Assembly: GCA_011799875.1 (NCBI GenBank)
Contig: CM022302.1
Location: forward strand, 204,076,814 to 204,140,813
DNA length: 64,000 nt
DNA from: Thinopyrum elongatum
Lineage: Eukaryota; Streptophyta; Magnoliopsida; Poales; Poaceae
Direction: 5' to 3'
Under the pieces are notes generated by a model. It worked only from the letters and a program-made list of their open reading frames with translations, had not been told where the DNA came from and ran no database searches. Both the position numbers and the translations under genes were made by a program. The number at the start of each line of letters is the position of its first letter. The stretch's first letter is position 1. Of this stretch, positions 44,386-54,400 are shown in pieces.

Positions 44386-45909
44386 TGATGACCCACAAGT
44401 ATAGGGGATCTATCGTAGTCCTTTCGATAAGTAAGAGTGTCGAACCCAACGAGGAGCAGAAGGAAATGACAAGTGGTTTTCAGCAAGGTATTCTCTGCAA
44501 GTACTGAAATTATCGGTAACAGGTAGTTGTATGATAAGATAATTCGTAACGAGTAACAAGTAACAAAAGTAACTAAGGTGCAGCAAGGTGGCCCAATCCT
44601 TTTTGTAGCAAAGGACAAGCCTGGACGAACTCCTATATAAAGCAAAGCGCTCCCGAGGACACATGGGAATTACTGTCAAGCTAGTTTTCATCATGCTCAT
44701 ATGATTCGCGTTCGTTACTTTGATAATTTGATATGTGGGTGGACCGGTGCTTGGGTGCTGCCCTTCCTTGGACAAGCCTCCCACTTATGATTAACCCCTC
44801 TCGCAAGCATCCGCAACTACGAAAGAAGAATTAAGATAAATCTAACCATAGCATGAAACATATGGATCCAAATCAGCCCCTAACGAAGCAACGCATAAAC
44901 TAGAGTTTAAGCTTCTGTCACTCTAGCAACCCATCATCTACTTATTACTTCCCAATGCCTTCCCCTAGGCCCAAATAATGGTGAAGTGTCATGTAGTCGA
45001 CGTTCACATAACACCACTAGAGGAAAGACAACATACATCTCATCAAAATATCGAACGAATACCAAATTCACATGATTACTTATAACAAGACTTCTCCCAT
45101 GTCCTCAGGAACAAACGTAACTACTCACAAAGCATATTCATGTTCATAATCAGAGGAGTATTAATTATCATTAAGGATCTGAACATATGATCTTCCACCA
45201 AATAAACCAACTAGCATCAACTACAAGGAGTAATCAACACTACTAGCAACCCACAGGTACCAATCTGAGGTTTTGAGACAAAGATTGGATACAAGAGATG
45301 AACTAGGGTTTGAGAGGAGATGGTGCTGGTGAAGATGTTGATGGAGATTGACCCCCTCTCGATGAGAGGATCGTTGGTGATGACGATGGCTTCGATTTCC
45401 CCCTCCCAGAGGGAGGTTTCCCCGGCAGAACAGCTCGGCCAGAGCCCTAGATTGGTTCTGCCCAGGTTCCGCCTCGAGACGGTGGCGCTTCGTCCCGAAA
45501 GCTTCCTTCTGATTTTTTCCAGGGCAAAAGACACCATCTAGCAGAAGATGGGCGTCGGGGGCCTGCCAGGGGACCCACAAGACCGGAGGGCGCGCCCAGG
45601 GGGGTAGGGCGCGCCCTCCACCCTTATGGATGGCAGGTGGCCCCCCTCTGGTGCTTTCTTCGCCCAATATTTTTTATTAATTCCGAAATGAATCTCCGTG
45701 AAGTTTCAGGACTTTTGGAGTTGTGCAGAATAGGTCTCTAATATTTGCTCCTTTTCCAGCCCAGAATTCCAGCTGCCGGCATTCTCCCTCTTCATGTAAA
45801 CCTTGTAAAATAAGAGAGAAAAGGCATAAGTATTGTGCCATAATGTGTAATAACAGCCCATAATGCAATAAATATTGATATAAAAGCATGATGCAAAAAG
45901 GACATATCA
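44386..45909 (-). mobile_element. Solo LTR H (1524 bp), Sabrina/WHAM-like
   Basis: On the minus strand it begins TGATATGTCCTTTTTGCATC and ends GGGTCATCA, with TG/CA ends and no internal domain. Flanks CTAGG (44381-44385) and CTCAG (45910-45914) are a target duplication with two mismatches. The text resembles the long LTRs of Athila-lineage wheat families such as Sabrina and WHAM (from memory, not searched). It interrupts the coiled-coil exon of the antisense gene of C. Small ORFs inside are fortuitous. Confidence 0.75.
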
Positions 45910-46060
45910 CTCAGCCTTCTCACACATACTCTTTTCAGTTTTCAGCTGCTCTTGTAAGCCGACAGCCTTCGATTCAGCTTCATTGAGCATATCCTATCAT
46001 AATCACCAAATCAATAAAAAAATTGTGGAGTCCCAAGTCGGCGAAGTTGCACGACTCGGC

Positions 46061-46465
46061 ACTTGGGGGCTACAGGAGGCGAAAATTCTTGTGATTCAAG
46101 TCCCACATAGCTGCAAGCAACCTACATGGCACTTGGGGGCTAATGCAAGTTGCTTTTGTTTATCTACACAGAGGAAACACTCGACCATCTCATAAAGATG
46201 AGCCGGCCCTTGGGGGCTACACACTGTTTTTCATTTATTGGCTAAGATCAATATCTACAAGACCCGACTCTTTTATAAAAACGAGTCGGCCCTTGGGGGC
46301 TACAGGCTACTTTTCTCAGTTACAAAGATGGGAATACATTTCTGAAGAACCGGCTTGCTATTTTCATAACAAGCCGGCCCTTGGGGGCTACAGTGTACTT
46401 GTCAAAATTTATGTGCAAGTCTCACACATACTCGTGCTTTCCTATGTTTAAGACTTGGGGGCTAC
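46061..46465 (+). repeat. Array of polypurine-tract-like motifs in element C
   Basis: ACTTGGGGGCTA or CCCTTGGGGGCTA occurs at about 46061, 46131, 46208, 46291, 46379 and 46453, six copies spaced 70-90 bp. Several are preceded by GCCGG or GTCGG. They closely match the element's real tract TCTGGGGGCTAA at 49811. The array lies in a noncoding gap of the antisense gene. Confidence 0.8.
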
Positions 46466-48690
46466 ATAAGTATATATGTGATTGAAAAAAGGAAGTTTTT
46501 CATACCTCATATTTTCTCTTCATCATGTTAACCATGCTTGCCTCTATATCCCGGCTTGTAGACAGCCGGGTTAAGTAGCCTTGATGAACTTCATCCGCGC
46601 TGAGATCTTCAATATTGGGCAATTCCAGTTTTGCTTTTCCTTTCTCAGACGTTGCCGGCTCGTCCTTGGTCATGATTTTGGCTAATATATTTGAGGCCTC
46701 TGGAGCTTTGAAGGCTTCTCCAGTAATGTTGACCTCATCATCGGCCATTGTGGGCGATGGAACGATGTCGTCAGCCTCCTTCACAGGATTGGAGATCCAA
46801 GTTGGATTTGGCGGGTCAATATTATGGGTCATATCATCTGGGCTGCTTTGTATGTCCACGTGGACTGGCGCCATTGTTGCCATTTCTTCAACCCCATCCG
46901 GCTCATTCTGCTGGGGTGGCTCAACCCTTTGATCAAGTTTTCCTCCTGTCGTCTCAGTATGGCCCTCAGGGGTTACCAAGAGCGGGTTTTCTGACTCAAG
47001 GATTTCTGGAGTCGAAGATGACTCGCCAATTTTCCTTTTCTTGGCCTTGGCCCTGCAGTCATATGAGTGTGTTCAAATAAACAAAGCAATGACTATGATG
47101 AAGTATGAATTATTAAAATACTTACCCTTGCTTAATGACCAAGGGCGGGAGGTTGGAGGTAGTTGAGTCTCCAGAAGATGGTGGTGACTCCTGATAATTT
47201 GAGTTAGAAGGGTTAAGAGGTTGCCTAATAAGGCTGGCTTGTGGAAGACATGAGGTTGGACTATGAGGCACCTCGGTTCGTCACTTACGGGCGACTGGCT
47301 CATCAGATAACCCGGCAACCAGCTCTCCAGAGCTACTCCGGGTCTGGCGTTTTGACGTACTTGCATGTTGCAATTTCTTCAAAAGAAATTGTGGATCTAA
47401 GTGAGCATCTGGATGTGAAAATGATACTTTTCTCATAGTCCGTCTTGTTCTTCACAGATAAGTGTTCCGAGCTGGATCAGATTGAAATTACCTCGACGTT
47501 GCCGGCTCGACTTGTTTCGGTGTTATCCTGGGAAGAATGAGCGTCAGCTAATTGAACAAAAAGGAGGCCAAGCGAGTCAAGTTCTACCTCCGACTCATTT
47601 TCGTCGGCCGGCTCATCTGCATTGACCGGCTCGTTCTCTTGAGGATGGGGTAGGAGCAGATTTGTGTGTTTTCTTCCTCCTCCAAAATTTGTCGTTGGCC
47701 TGCATTTGTGATCAGCTAGAAATCAAGATTAAGATAAACGAATCAAATGCAGAATAAGAAAGAATGCAAGAGTACTTACTAGAGGCACAGGATTCTTCAA
47801 ACAGAAGGGAGCAAGCCCAGTCTTGTTGTAGTTTTCCTGGGACTCACCCAGTAACTTCTTGGTGGCCTTGTTAACTTCAGCAGCAGTCGGATCAACTTGA
47901 CTGAAGCATTGTACGTCATTTAACTCGCTAGAATAATTGCACATTAAGTCGATCCTTCGACTTAATGGCAAGATCCGCCAGCTGATCCAACACCGGGTCA
48001 GGTCAACCTCAGTGAGGCCATTCGTCGTCAAGGCTCTCAGTTTTGAGTAGACGGGGGCGACTTACTGTCGTTCTTCATCAGTTGCCCAGCCCGGAAAAGC
48101 AATTGTCGCATTGAGCCGGTCCAGTCTATAACCCGGCAGAGGGTTCTCGCCTGCAGAAGCGGTACTCTTGTAGTAGAACCAAGTTTTATTCCATTCTTTC
48201 GGATGACTCGCCAGCTTGGCCTCTGGAAAAGGACACCTTTTCCGCCTCTGGACTGACACTCCACCAAGTTCGATACTACGGCCATCCGCGAACTCGGTTT
48301 GATGGTTGATATAGAAAAACTCCCGGAAGAGAGTGGTAATTGGCTCTGTCTGAAGATAGACTTCGCAGAAAACTTGAAACTGACAAGGATTGGTCATTGA
48401 ATTGGGACCAATGTCTTGAGGGCAGAGGTTGAAGAAGTTAAGAAAATCCCGAAAGAATTTTGAGTCGGGTGGTGAGAGGCCCCTCTGAAGATGGTCTACA
48501 AAAATAACAACCTCGCCTTGATCAGGCTGAGGAGGATTTTCCTCTTCAGGCGCCCGCCAGCTAACCACATTCTGAGCTGGCAGCAGGCCTTGAGTCACAA
48601 GCTCATCTAGCATGAGATCAGAAACTTGGCATCTTGCCCAATTGCAGGTCTTATCAGTTCTTGCCATGATAAGTCACCTAAAGTTGGAAA

Positions 48691-49500
48691 CTGCGAATCA
48701 AAGTAAAAAATGGATGGCGGGTCATATTTATGAGCGATAAGTTGCCAGTTGGTTTATATGATGAGTCGGTAAAGTAATGAGGATACTACGATTTTGGGGT
48801 GAGTCAACACATTTGCTCCATTACTGATGAGTCGCCAAGTTACTCAACATATTGAGCCGGCCGGATAAAGGATAAATATGATTATTCAAGCTATGACCTA
48901 AACTACACGAGTCATGACAGGTAATGATAAGCTGGCAAATCATAAGTCGACTCATTCTACTCAAGGCCTTGTGGATTTTCTATTAAGTCTTGGCAGAAAC
49001 AAGTTTCGTGAGAAGCAGTTTCAACTACGGATCTATAAAATAGCTTAAAAAGAAGATATTCACTAGACCTAAAAGGTGAAGTAGAAGTGCTTACTACTCT
49101 GTTTGAGGGGTTCAAAGATAATGTGCAGCTTCCAGATTCAAAAATGGTGCGGTGGTAGCAGTTAGAATAGTTCTATGGACTATTAAAGGGGATCTTGATC
49201 TACTAGCCGAAGGACAGCGACGAGTACTGATGAACTACGATGAACTACATACGAGATATCATAGATCTGACGAGGAAATTTTGGCGTACCTAGCTGCAGC
49301 AGAGAGCGGCCGAGGAGTTCTAGCGAGCTCCGACGATGACTTGGGCAGCGTCGCAGTCGGGGACGAGGCGGTCGGCGAGTTCGAGGAAGCGCGGTGTCGT
49401 TCCAGTCGCGACAGAGCTCGAGCGCGAGGAGGAAGATGAAGAAAGTGGGGTGGAAGCGGTAAAAGTAAAAGACCGCAGGCCCCCGTGCGTATTTATAGGA
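48691..49500 (-). promoter_or_regulatory. Antisense promoter and 5' UTR intron of element C
   Basis: The minus strand carries TCCTATAAATAC at 49500-49489. A leader of about 180 bp follows. A donor GCTAG|GTACGCC at 49290 and an acceptor TTCGCAG at 48691 would remove 599 nt, joining the leader to the exon with ATG 48667. Plus-strand ORFs here (49152-49439) look fortuitous. Confidence 0.45.
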
Positions 49501-49810
49501 GATGAAAGGGCAATTGTGGGAAAAGAGGAGGCGCAGTAACTTTTTGGAGTAGGGGTGCCTCGATTCTCGCACCTGGCGGATATACATCCCGATTCATTGT
49601 GACATCACGTCTAAAGCACCGTAGGATCCGAAAGATGATGTCACCAGTACGATGAAGCAAAAAATGTTAAAGTATAATAGGAGTTATAAGCCGACAAGTT
49701 TATATGACCCGGCCACAAGACAAGCAAAGAAGCGAAAAATTTCCGATTTATGAAGAGATAACCAGGAATGAGTGCCAGTCTGAAGATTGACATGGATGAA
49801 TCCAAATCAA
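49501..49810 (+). other. Element C region before the polypurine tract
   Basis: About 300 bp of noncoding sequence lie between the antisense promoter and the 3' LTR. It is AT-rich, with no repeat or ORF that I can support. Confidence 0.5.
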
Positions 49811-49822
49811 TCTGGGGGCTAA
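49811..49822 (+). other. Polypurine tract of element C
   Basis: TCTGGGGGCTAA is followed directly by the TG of the 3' LTR. Confidence 0.8.
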
Positions 49823-50370
49823 TGTTGGGGATATAACCCCACGATATGACCCACCCGTTTAAGACCGGGTCATTCAGTGGCGGCTTGAAGGTACAGCTTG
49901 ATGGTGGGCTGAGGTGATCATAGATTCAAGGCCCAGAAGATGAGTCGCCTTGTGGGCCGGCTTATGTACCACAATCTAAGATGCCGGTACTCACAAGACG
50001 CCAGAGGAAATTTCCTTACTTGGGATGTAAGACAAGTAGAAGTTAGATTCGACCATGGGTTATACTATGACCCAGACTCTGTTGTAATCCCAGGGCCTCC
50101 ACCTGTATATCAAGGGGAGCCCCTGGGGCAGAAAGGACTAAGTTACAAGCTCTCGAGTACTAGGTTAGCCAAGTCGCACCCTTGTAATTGAGATCTCTAG
50201 CAATAATCAATCAAACAGGAAGTAGGCTATTACCTCCACCGAGAGGGACCGAACCTGGGTAAATCCTTGTCTCTCGATTTTGATCAACCCCGTTCAAGCT
50301 ACTAGCTCACGACGATGGCCTCACGACTAAGTCCTTTCACGAGGACATCTGTCGTGACAAAACCACGACA
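49823..50370 (+). repeat. Element C 3' LTR (548 bp)
   Basis: It starts TGTTGGGGATATAACCCC and ends AAACCACGACA. The end region (CCGAACCTGGGTAAA, then GTTCAAGCTA and GACAAAACCACGACA) is shared with the LTR of element B on the minus strand, showing that the two are related families. TGTATATCAAGG at 50105 is a weak TATA candidate. The 5' LTR lies outside the window. Confidence 0.85.
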
Positions 50371-50801
50371 CAATCCCCAACCCTATCAGAGAGAAGAGGA
50401 AGGGATTTGACCAAGAGCAAGAGAGTGCTAGGAAGGATGTCGATCATGCCTTTGGTGTTCTGCAATCTCGATGGGGCATCATTCGGTATCTTGCTAGAAC
50501 TTGGAGCACCAAGAAGTTGTGGGAGGTGATGACTGCTTGTGTGATCATGCACAATATGATCGTTGAGGATGATCGCTCGGAACGTATCTGCGATCAAAGG
50601 TTTCAGTTCCAGGGTGACAATGTTGTGTCTGAGCATGGAGGAGGAGCGGCAAAGTTTGGACAGTCCACTCAATTTCATCATGAAATATGTGATTGGGAAT
50701 CACATTCGGCTGCAAAGTGATTTGGTTGAGTATATGTGGCCTCATGTTGGCAACCAATAGATGTATCTTTTTTTTAAACTAGTAAATGCGCACGTGCAAC
50801 A
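50371..50801 (+). pseudogene. PIF/Harbinger transposase, C-terminal fragment
   Basis: The frame reads through GFDQEQESARKDVDHAFGVL, then QSRWGIIRY, LWEVMTACVIMHNMIVEDDR and ends with SHSAAK and a stop near 50719. This is the strongly conserved C-terminal end of plant HARBI1-like DDE transposases (DDE_Tnp_4): the A(F/R)GVLQSRW block carries the catalytic Glu region and IMHNMIVED follows it. The N-terminal domains with the two Asp are absent. It is cut on the left by element C and on the right by element E, so it is probably the older sequence of this site. Confidence 0.85.
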
Positions 50802-51386
50802 TGACGATGACATGTACCTAGGGTAGGGTCTTGGGCCTGACCTATATGCCCTACCCAAGGTCACCACACAAGAAGCCAAGGCCTACGAAGACAAAAAGGA
50901 GATACCGACTGGAATCATCTCGGAGTGCAACCCACTTGATGGAAGATCACTCGGAGACTCCAATTCCACTCGACCGCCATCGGTCACTCAGAGAACCAGA
51001 AGATCCACTCGAAGGGCAGGAGGCCTAAGGTCACCTGTAGAATAGCAACGGTCGGTCATTCACCCCGTCACCATAAAGGTCATTAAACGCGAGAGTTACT
51101 AGTAACATACGTGACTTTACTCCCTCATTGAACCCCTGTGTAACTCAGGACAGTGAGGGGTCGGCACACTCTATATAAGCCTCCCCTCCCCTCTGGCACA
51201 AGGGTTCGCATCCCCTGTAACTCAACACTCCAATCTACAAGCCTCCGCGGCACCGAGACATAGGGCTGTTACCTCCTCCGAGAGGGGCCTGAACTCGTAA
51301 AATCCGAGTGTACAACCTCGCCGTAGCTAGGCACTGCCTCCTCCTACATACCCCCCATCTCTACTGTCAGATCCATTCCCACGACA
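50802..51386 (+). repeat. Element E 5' LTR
   Basis: It starts TGACGATGACATGTACC and ends CATTCCCACGACA. The 3' copy starts at 63655 with the same text. The TATA box CTATATAAGC at 51171-51180, followed by a CT-rich tract, marks the probable transcription start near 51205. Confidence 0.9.
51171..51180 (+). promoter_or_regulatory. TATA box of element E
   Basis: CTATATAAGC precedes CTCCCCTCCCC. It is the standard LTR core promoter for the genomic RNA. Confidence 0.7.
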
Positions 51387-51406
51387 GTTGGCGCCCACCG
51401 TGGGGC
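51387..51406 (+). other. Primer binding site of element E
   Basis: GTTGGCGCCCACCGTGGGGC directly follows the LTR end. It is the same type as in element B. Confidence 0.8.
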
Positions 51407-51456
51407 AGGCATCTAAGAGACTTTCGACGAGGTTGCAATTTTCGATCTTCATCGAC

Positions 51457-54400
51457 ATGGTTTCCAGTGGTGGATTGTCTTTGGGCCGCGAGATCCGTCT
51501 CGGCACGCTCGCTTTCATCGCCGACGACTCAGCTTGGCTCTAGGAAGGTCCCCTCGACATCGAGGCGTTCCCCATCCGCGGGGCGGCGCACTTCTGCGCG
51601 AGTGCCTGCGGCGTCCTCTTGCGGCAGCCGTCGACCCAGCATCGGTCGGCCCCGCTGGCGTCTTCCCTCCCCGCCGCTCGCCGTTGCAAGCGATCTGGTT
51701 GCTGGCGGCTCCAGCGGTGGGTGAAGCATGTAGTGGCCCGTCAGTCGGCCACCCCTCAGATCGCAGCAATCGAGCCCGATGAGTCCCTTTATGGTTTGTT
51801 TGATCTGTTGACTGGCCACTCGGATACGCTTTCTGAGTGCGAAAGCAATGATCCTGCGGCGAAAGTCCTCATGGTTGGTCCCCAGCGTAGCCCGCCAGGA
51901 TCCCCCGTGGTGGAGGCGATAGCGGTGGTCCGTCGCACGGCAACGACGAGTACTATCCTCAAGCTCTCACTGCGGAGCAGAGAGAAGAGCTGCACCGCCG
52001 GAACGATCAAGCTCTCCAGACCCCCATCATTGGGGAGACCCCCGAGGCTCGGGCCTTGGAGGCTGCGCATGTAGCCACTCTGGCTGATCGTGCGTGCCTG
52101 GAGAATCTTCAGCAGTCACTCGACGACCGTGCTCGCAGGCAATTCCCAAGCTCCAGTCGACGGCAGCGACAACTGTTCCCGACTGGACCTCGGGATGAGT
52201 GTCAGGTATACCGCACTCTGATCCAAAATGTTGCAATGGCTGCACGTATTGCAGATTCGATCCAGTCGTCCCGTTCCGAGGCTGGCAGAGGCTTATAGCA
52301 GATTCGGACACTACTCAGGGCGGCCGGAGAGCAGAATTCAGCTGTTTTCCAGTCGCGCAATAGGATTCACAGCAGGTCCGTCATGGCGGACACAGTTCAG
52401 TCGGCACACAGCCCAAGATGGCCTCCGTGGCGTGAAGATCATGGTTATCGCCAGGACCAGTACCTGGGTTGAGGCCACGGGCAGTTTGACCCACGATACC
52501 ACCGTGATGACCGCCTTCGAGTGCCTACGCCCCCTCCGAGGGGTGGTTCATACGCGCCCCGGCGGTATGATGACAGGCACCCGCACGGTGACGAGCGGAG
52601 GATTCCAGTCGACCCCTGAGAGCCCGGGTTTGATGCAAGGTCAGTCCTTGTTCAGGGCCTGGTTGACAGAGGCAGAGCTAATAGAGAAGGTATGGATAGA
52701 GATCACCCGAGTGGGAGCAGAGCGTTCGTCTCTGGGCCCGAGTGTTTCAGCAGAGCCATTCGAGTTGCTGAGATTCCTCCCAACTTCAGATTGGCTACAG
52801 GAGTGAGCAAGTTTACTGGCGAGTCAAAGCCAGACACGTGGTTGGAGGATTACCGAGTGGCAGTGCAGATTGGTGGAGGCAATGCCGAGGTGGCCATGAA
52901 GCACCTTCCCCTGATGCTCGAGGGCTCGGCCAGGGCCTGGTTGAATTAGTTGGCTCATGCTAGCATTTACTGTTGGGAAGACTTGGCCCGAGTGTTTATC
53001 AAGACATTTGAAGGCACTTGCAAGCAACCCACTGGGCTGTCCGAGCTGCAACATTGTGTCCAAAAGCCGAATGAAACTTTGAGGGATTACATCCAGTGTT
53101 GGACTACGCTTCATCATTTGGTGGAGAATGTTTCAGAGCACCAAGCAGTCTGCGCTTTCAAGGAAGGCGTACGGTACAGAGAGCTCACACTGAAATTTGG
53201 TTGCTCCAGGGCCATGACTCTGAATCGGATGATGGAGATAGCCACTCAGTATGCTAATGGCGAAGAGGAGGATCGGCTCCGCAATGGTAAAGGAAAGGCT
53301 ACAGAACCTGATACTGGAGGCGGAAATCCCAGTCGGAAGCAAAAGCGCAAAGCTGAGGCCACAGCTCAGGCTGAAGCCGCAGTAGTGAATACTCAAGGAA
53401 ACTTCAAGGGAAAGCCCAAGGGGCCATGGATACCCAAAAGGATGAAGGACCAGTCGGGCCAGGATGTCCTGGACCTTCCGTGTGCAATCCACACGAAGAA
53501 GGATGAGGAGGGTAACTTGATTTTACCCAAACACACCACTCGACAGTGCAGATTCCTCATTCAGCAGTTCCGTGAGGGTCAGCAGAGTGAGAAAGGTTCT
53601 GATAAAGATGAAGATGAAGAAAAGGTAGATGATTACCCAAAGGTCAATGCAACCCTGGTGATTTTTGCTGACGTCGAGAGCAAAAGTCGACTGAAAGTCA
53701 TCAATAGAGAGGTAAACATGGTTGCTCCGGCAACTACAACATACCTCAAGTGGTCAAAAACTCCGATCACCTTTGACCAGTCGGATCACCCAGCTCACGT
53801 AGCTACCCCCGGGCGGCAGGATTTGGTGGTCGACCCAGTCGTTGGAGGCACTCGACTGCGTAAAGTTCTCATGGATGGTGGCAGCGGTTTGAACATTCTG
53901 TATGCTGAAACCCTCCAGGAGATGGGTATTCCGATGTCCCGACTCAGTGAGAGCAACATGCAGTTCCACGGAGTCATCCCAGGAAAGAAGGTGAAATCAC
54001 TCGGGCAGATTGCTTTGGATGTGGTTTTCGGTGATTCAAAGAATTTTTGCAAGGAAAAGTTGACATTTGAAGTAGTAGATTTTCACAATGCCTATCATGC
54101 TATTCTGGGCAGACCGGCATATGCTCGTTTCATGGCCCGTCCATGTTACGTGTATCTCAAACTGAAGATGCCCGGTCCCAAAGGTGTGATCACAGTCACT
54201 GGGAATAGACAGAGAGCGGAGGAATGCCTCCAGAAGGGTTCCAAGATCGCTGATGAGCAAATGATGGTGGTGGAACTGGAAGAGTACAAGAAGAATGTTG
54301 ATCCGAGTGATTTGCTCCGTTCCAAGAAGCCTGCTTCTGAGTCCGCATTTCAGTCAGCTGGTGAGACGAAGCCAGTTCACATTCACCCGGAAGATCCCAC

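Larger units (their letters stand above)
43376..48690 (-). pseudogene. Element C antisense gene: PF04195-like head with coiled coil
   Basis: The first coding exon starts at ATG 48667 (MARTDKTCNWARCQVSD) and runs to about 48062 with FFRDFLNFFNL and WNKTWFYYKS. These match the plant "putative gypsy type transposon" family (PF04195), as does element E. Later exons: 48031-47780 (NKATKKLLGESQ), poorly defined blocks near 47700-47000, 46979-46500 (acidic, MADDEVNITGEAF), a coiled coil in two parts (45990-45910 and 44385-44190) split by solo LTR H, and 44095-43376, ending SGLQE with a stop. Such opposite-strand genes are known in Tat/Retand-type elements; their function is unknown. The insertion of H and several stops make it a pseudogene. 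Confidence 0.7.
19860..50370 (+). mobile_element. Element C: Ty3/Gypsy retrotransposon, host of the nested insertions
   Basis: Parts inside the window are the C-terminal gag and pol (19862-24380), noncoding spacer (to 24814 and 37612-37666), spacer and antisense gene (42954-48667), antisense promoter region, polypurine tract and 3' LTR (49823-50370). The 5' LTR and gag N-terminus lie left of the window because element B split the gag. D, F and H interrupt it further. The pol order with a second RNase H-like domain, and an antisense gene before the 3' LTR, fit the Tat/Retand lineage. It is inserted in a PIF/Harbinger fragment; CAATC at 50371-50375 is the candidate target duplication. Confidence 0.8.

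Noticed and set aside
44307..45910. ORFs of 73-148 codons in solo LTR H
   Set aside because: They are short, overlapping and inside an LTR. The resemblance to long Athila-type LTRs explains the sequence.
49152..49439. Plus-strand 95-codon ORF near the end of element C
   Set aside because: It lies opposite the proposed antisense leader and intron and has no domain. It is probably chance.
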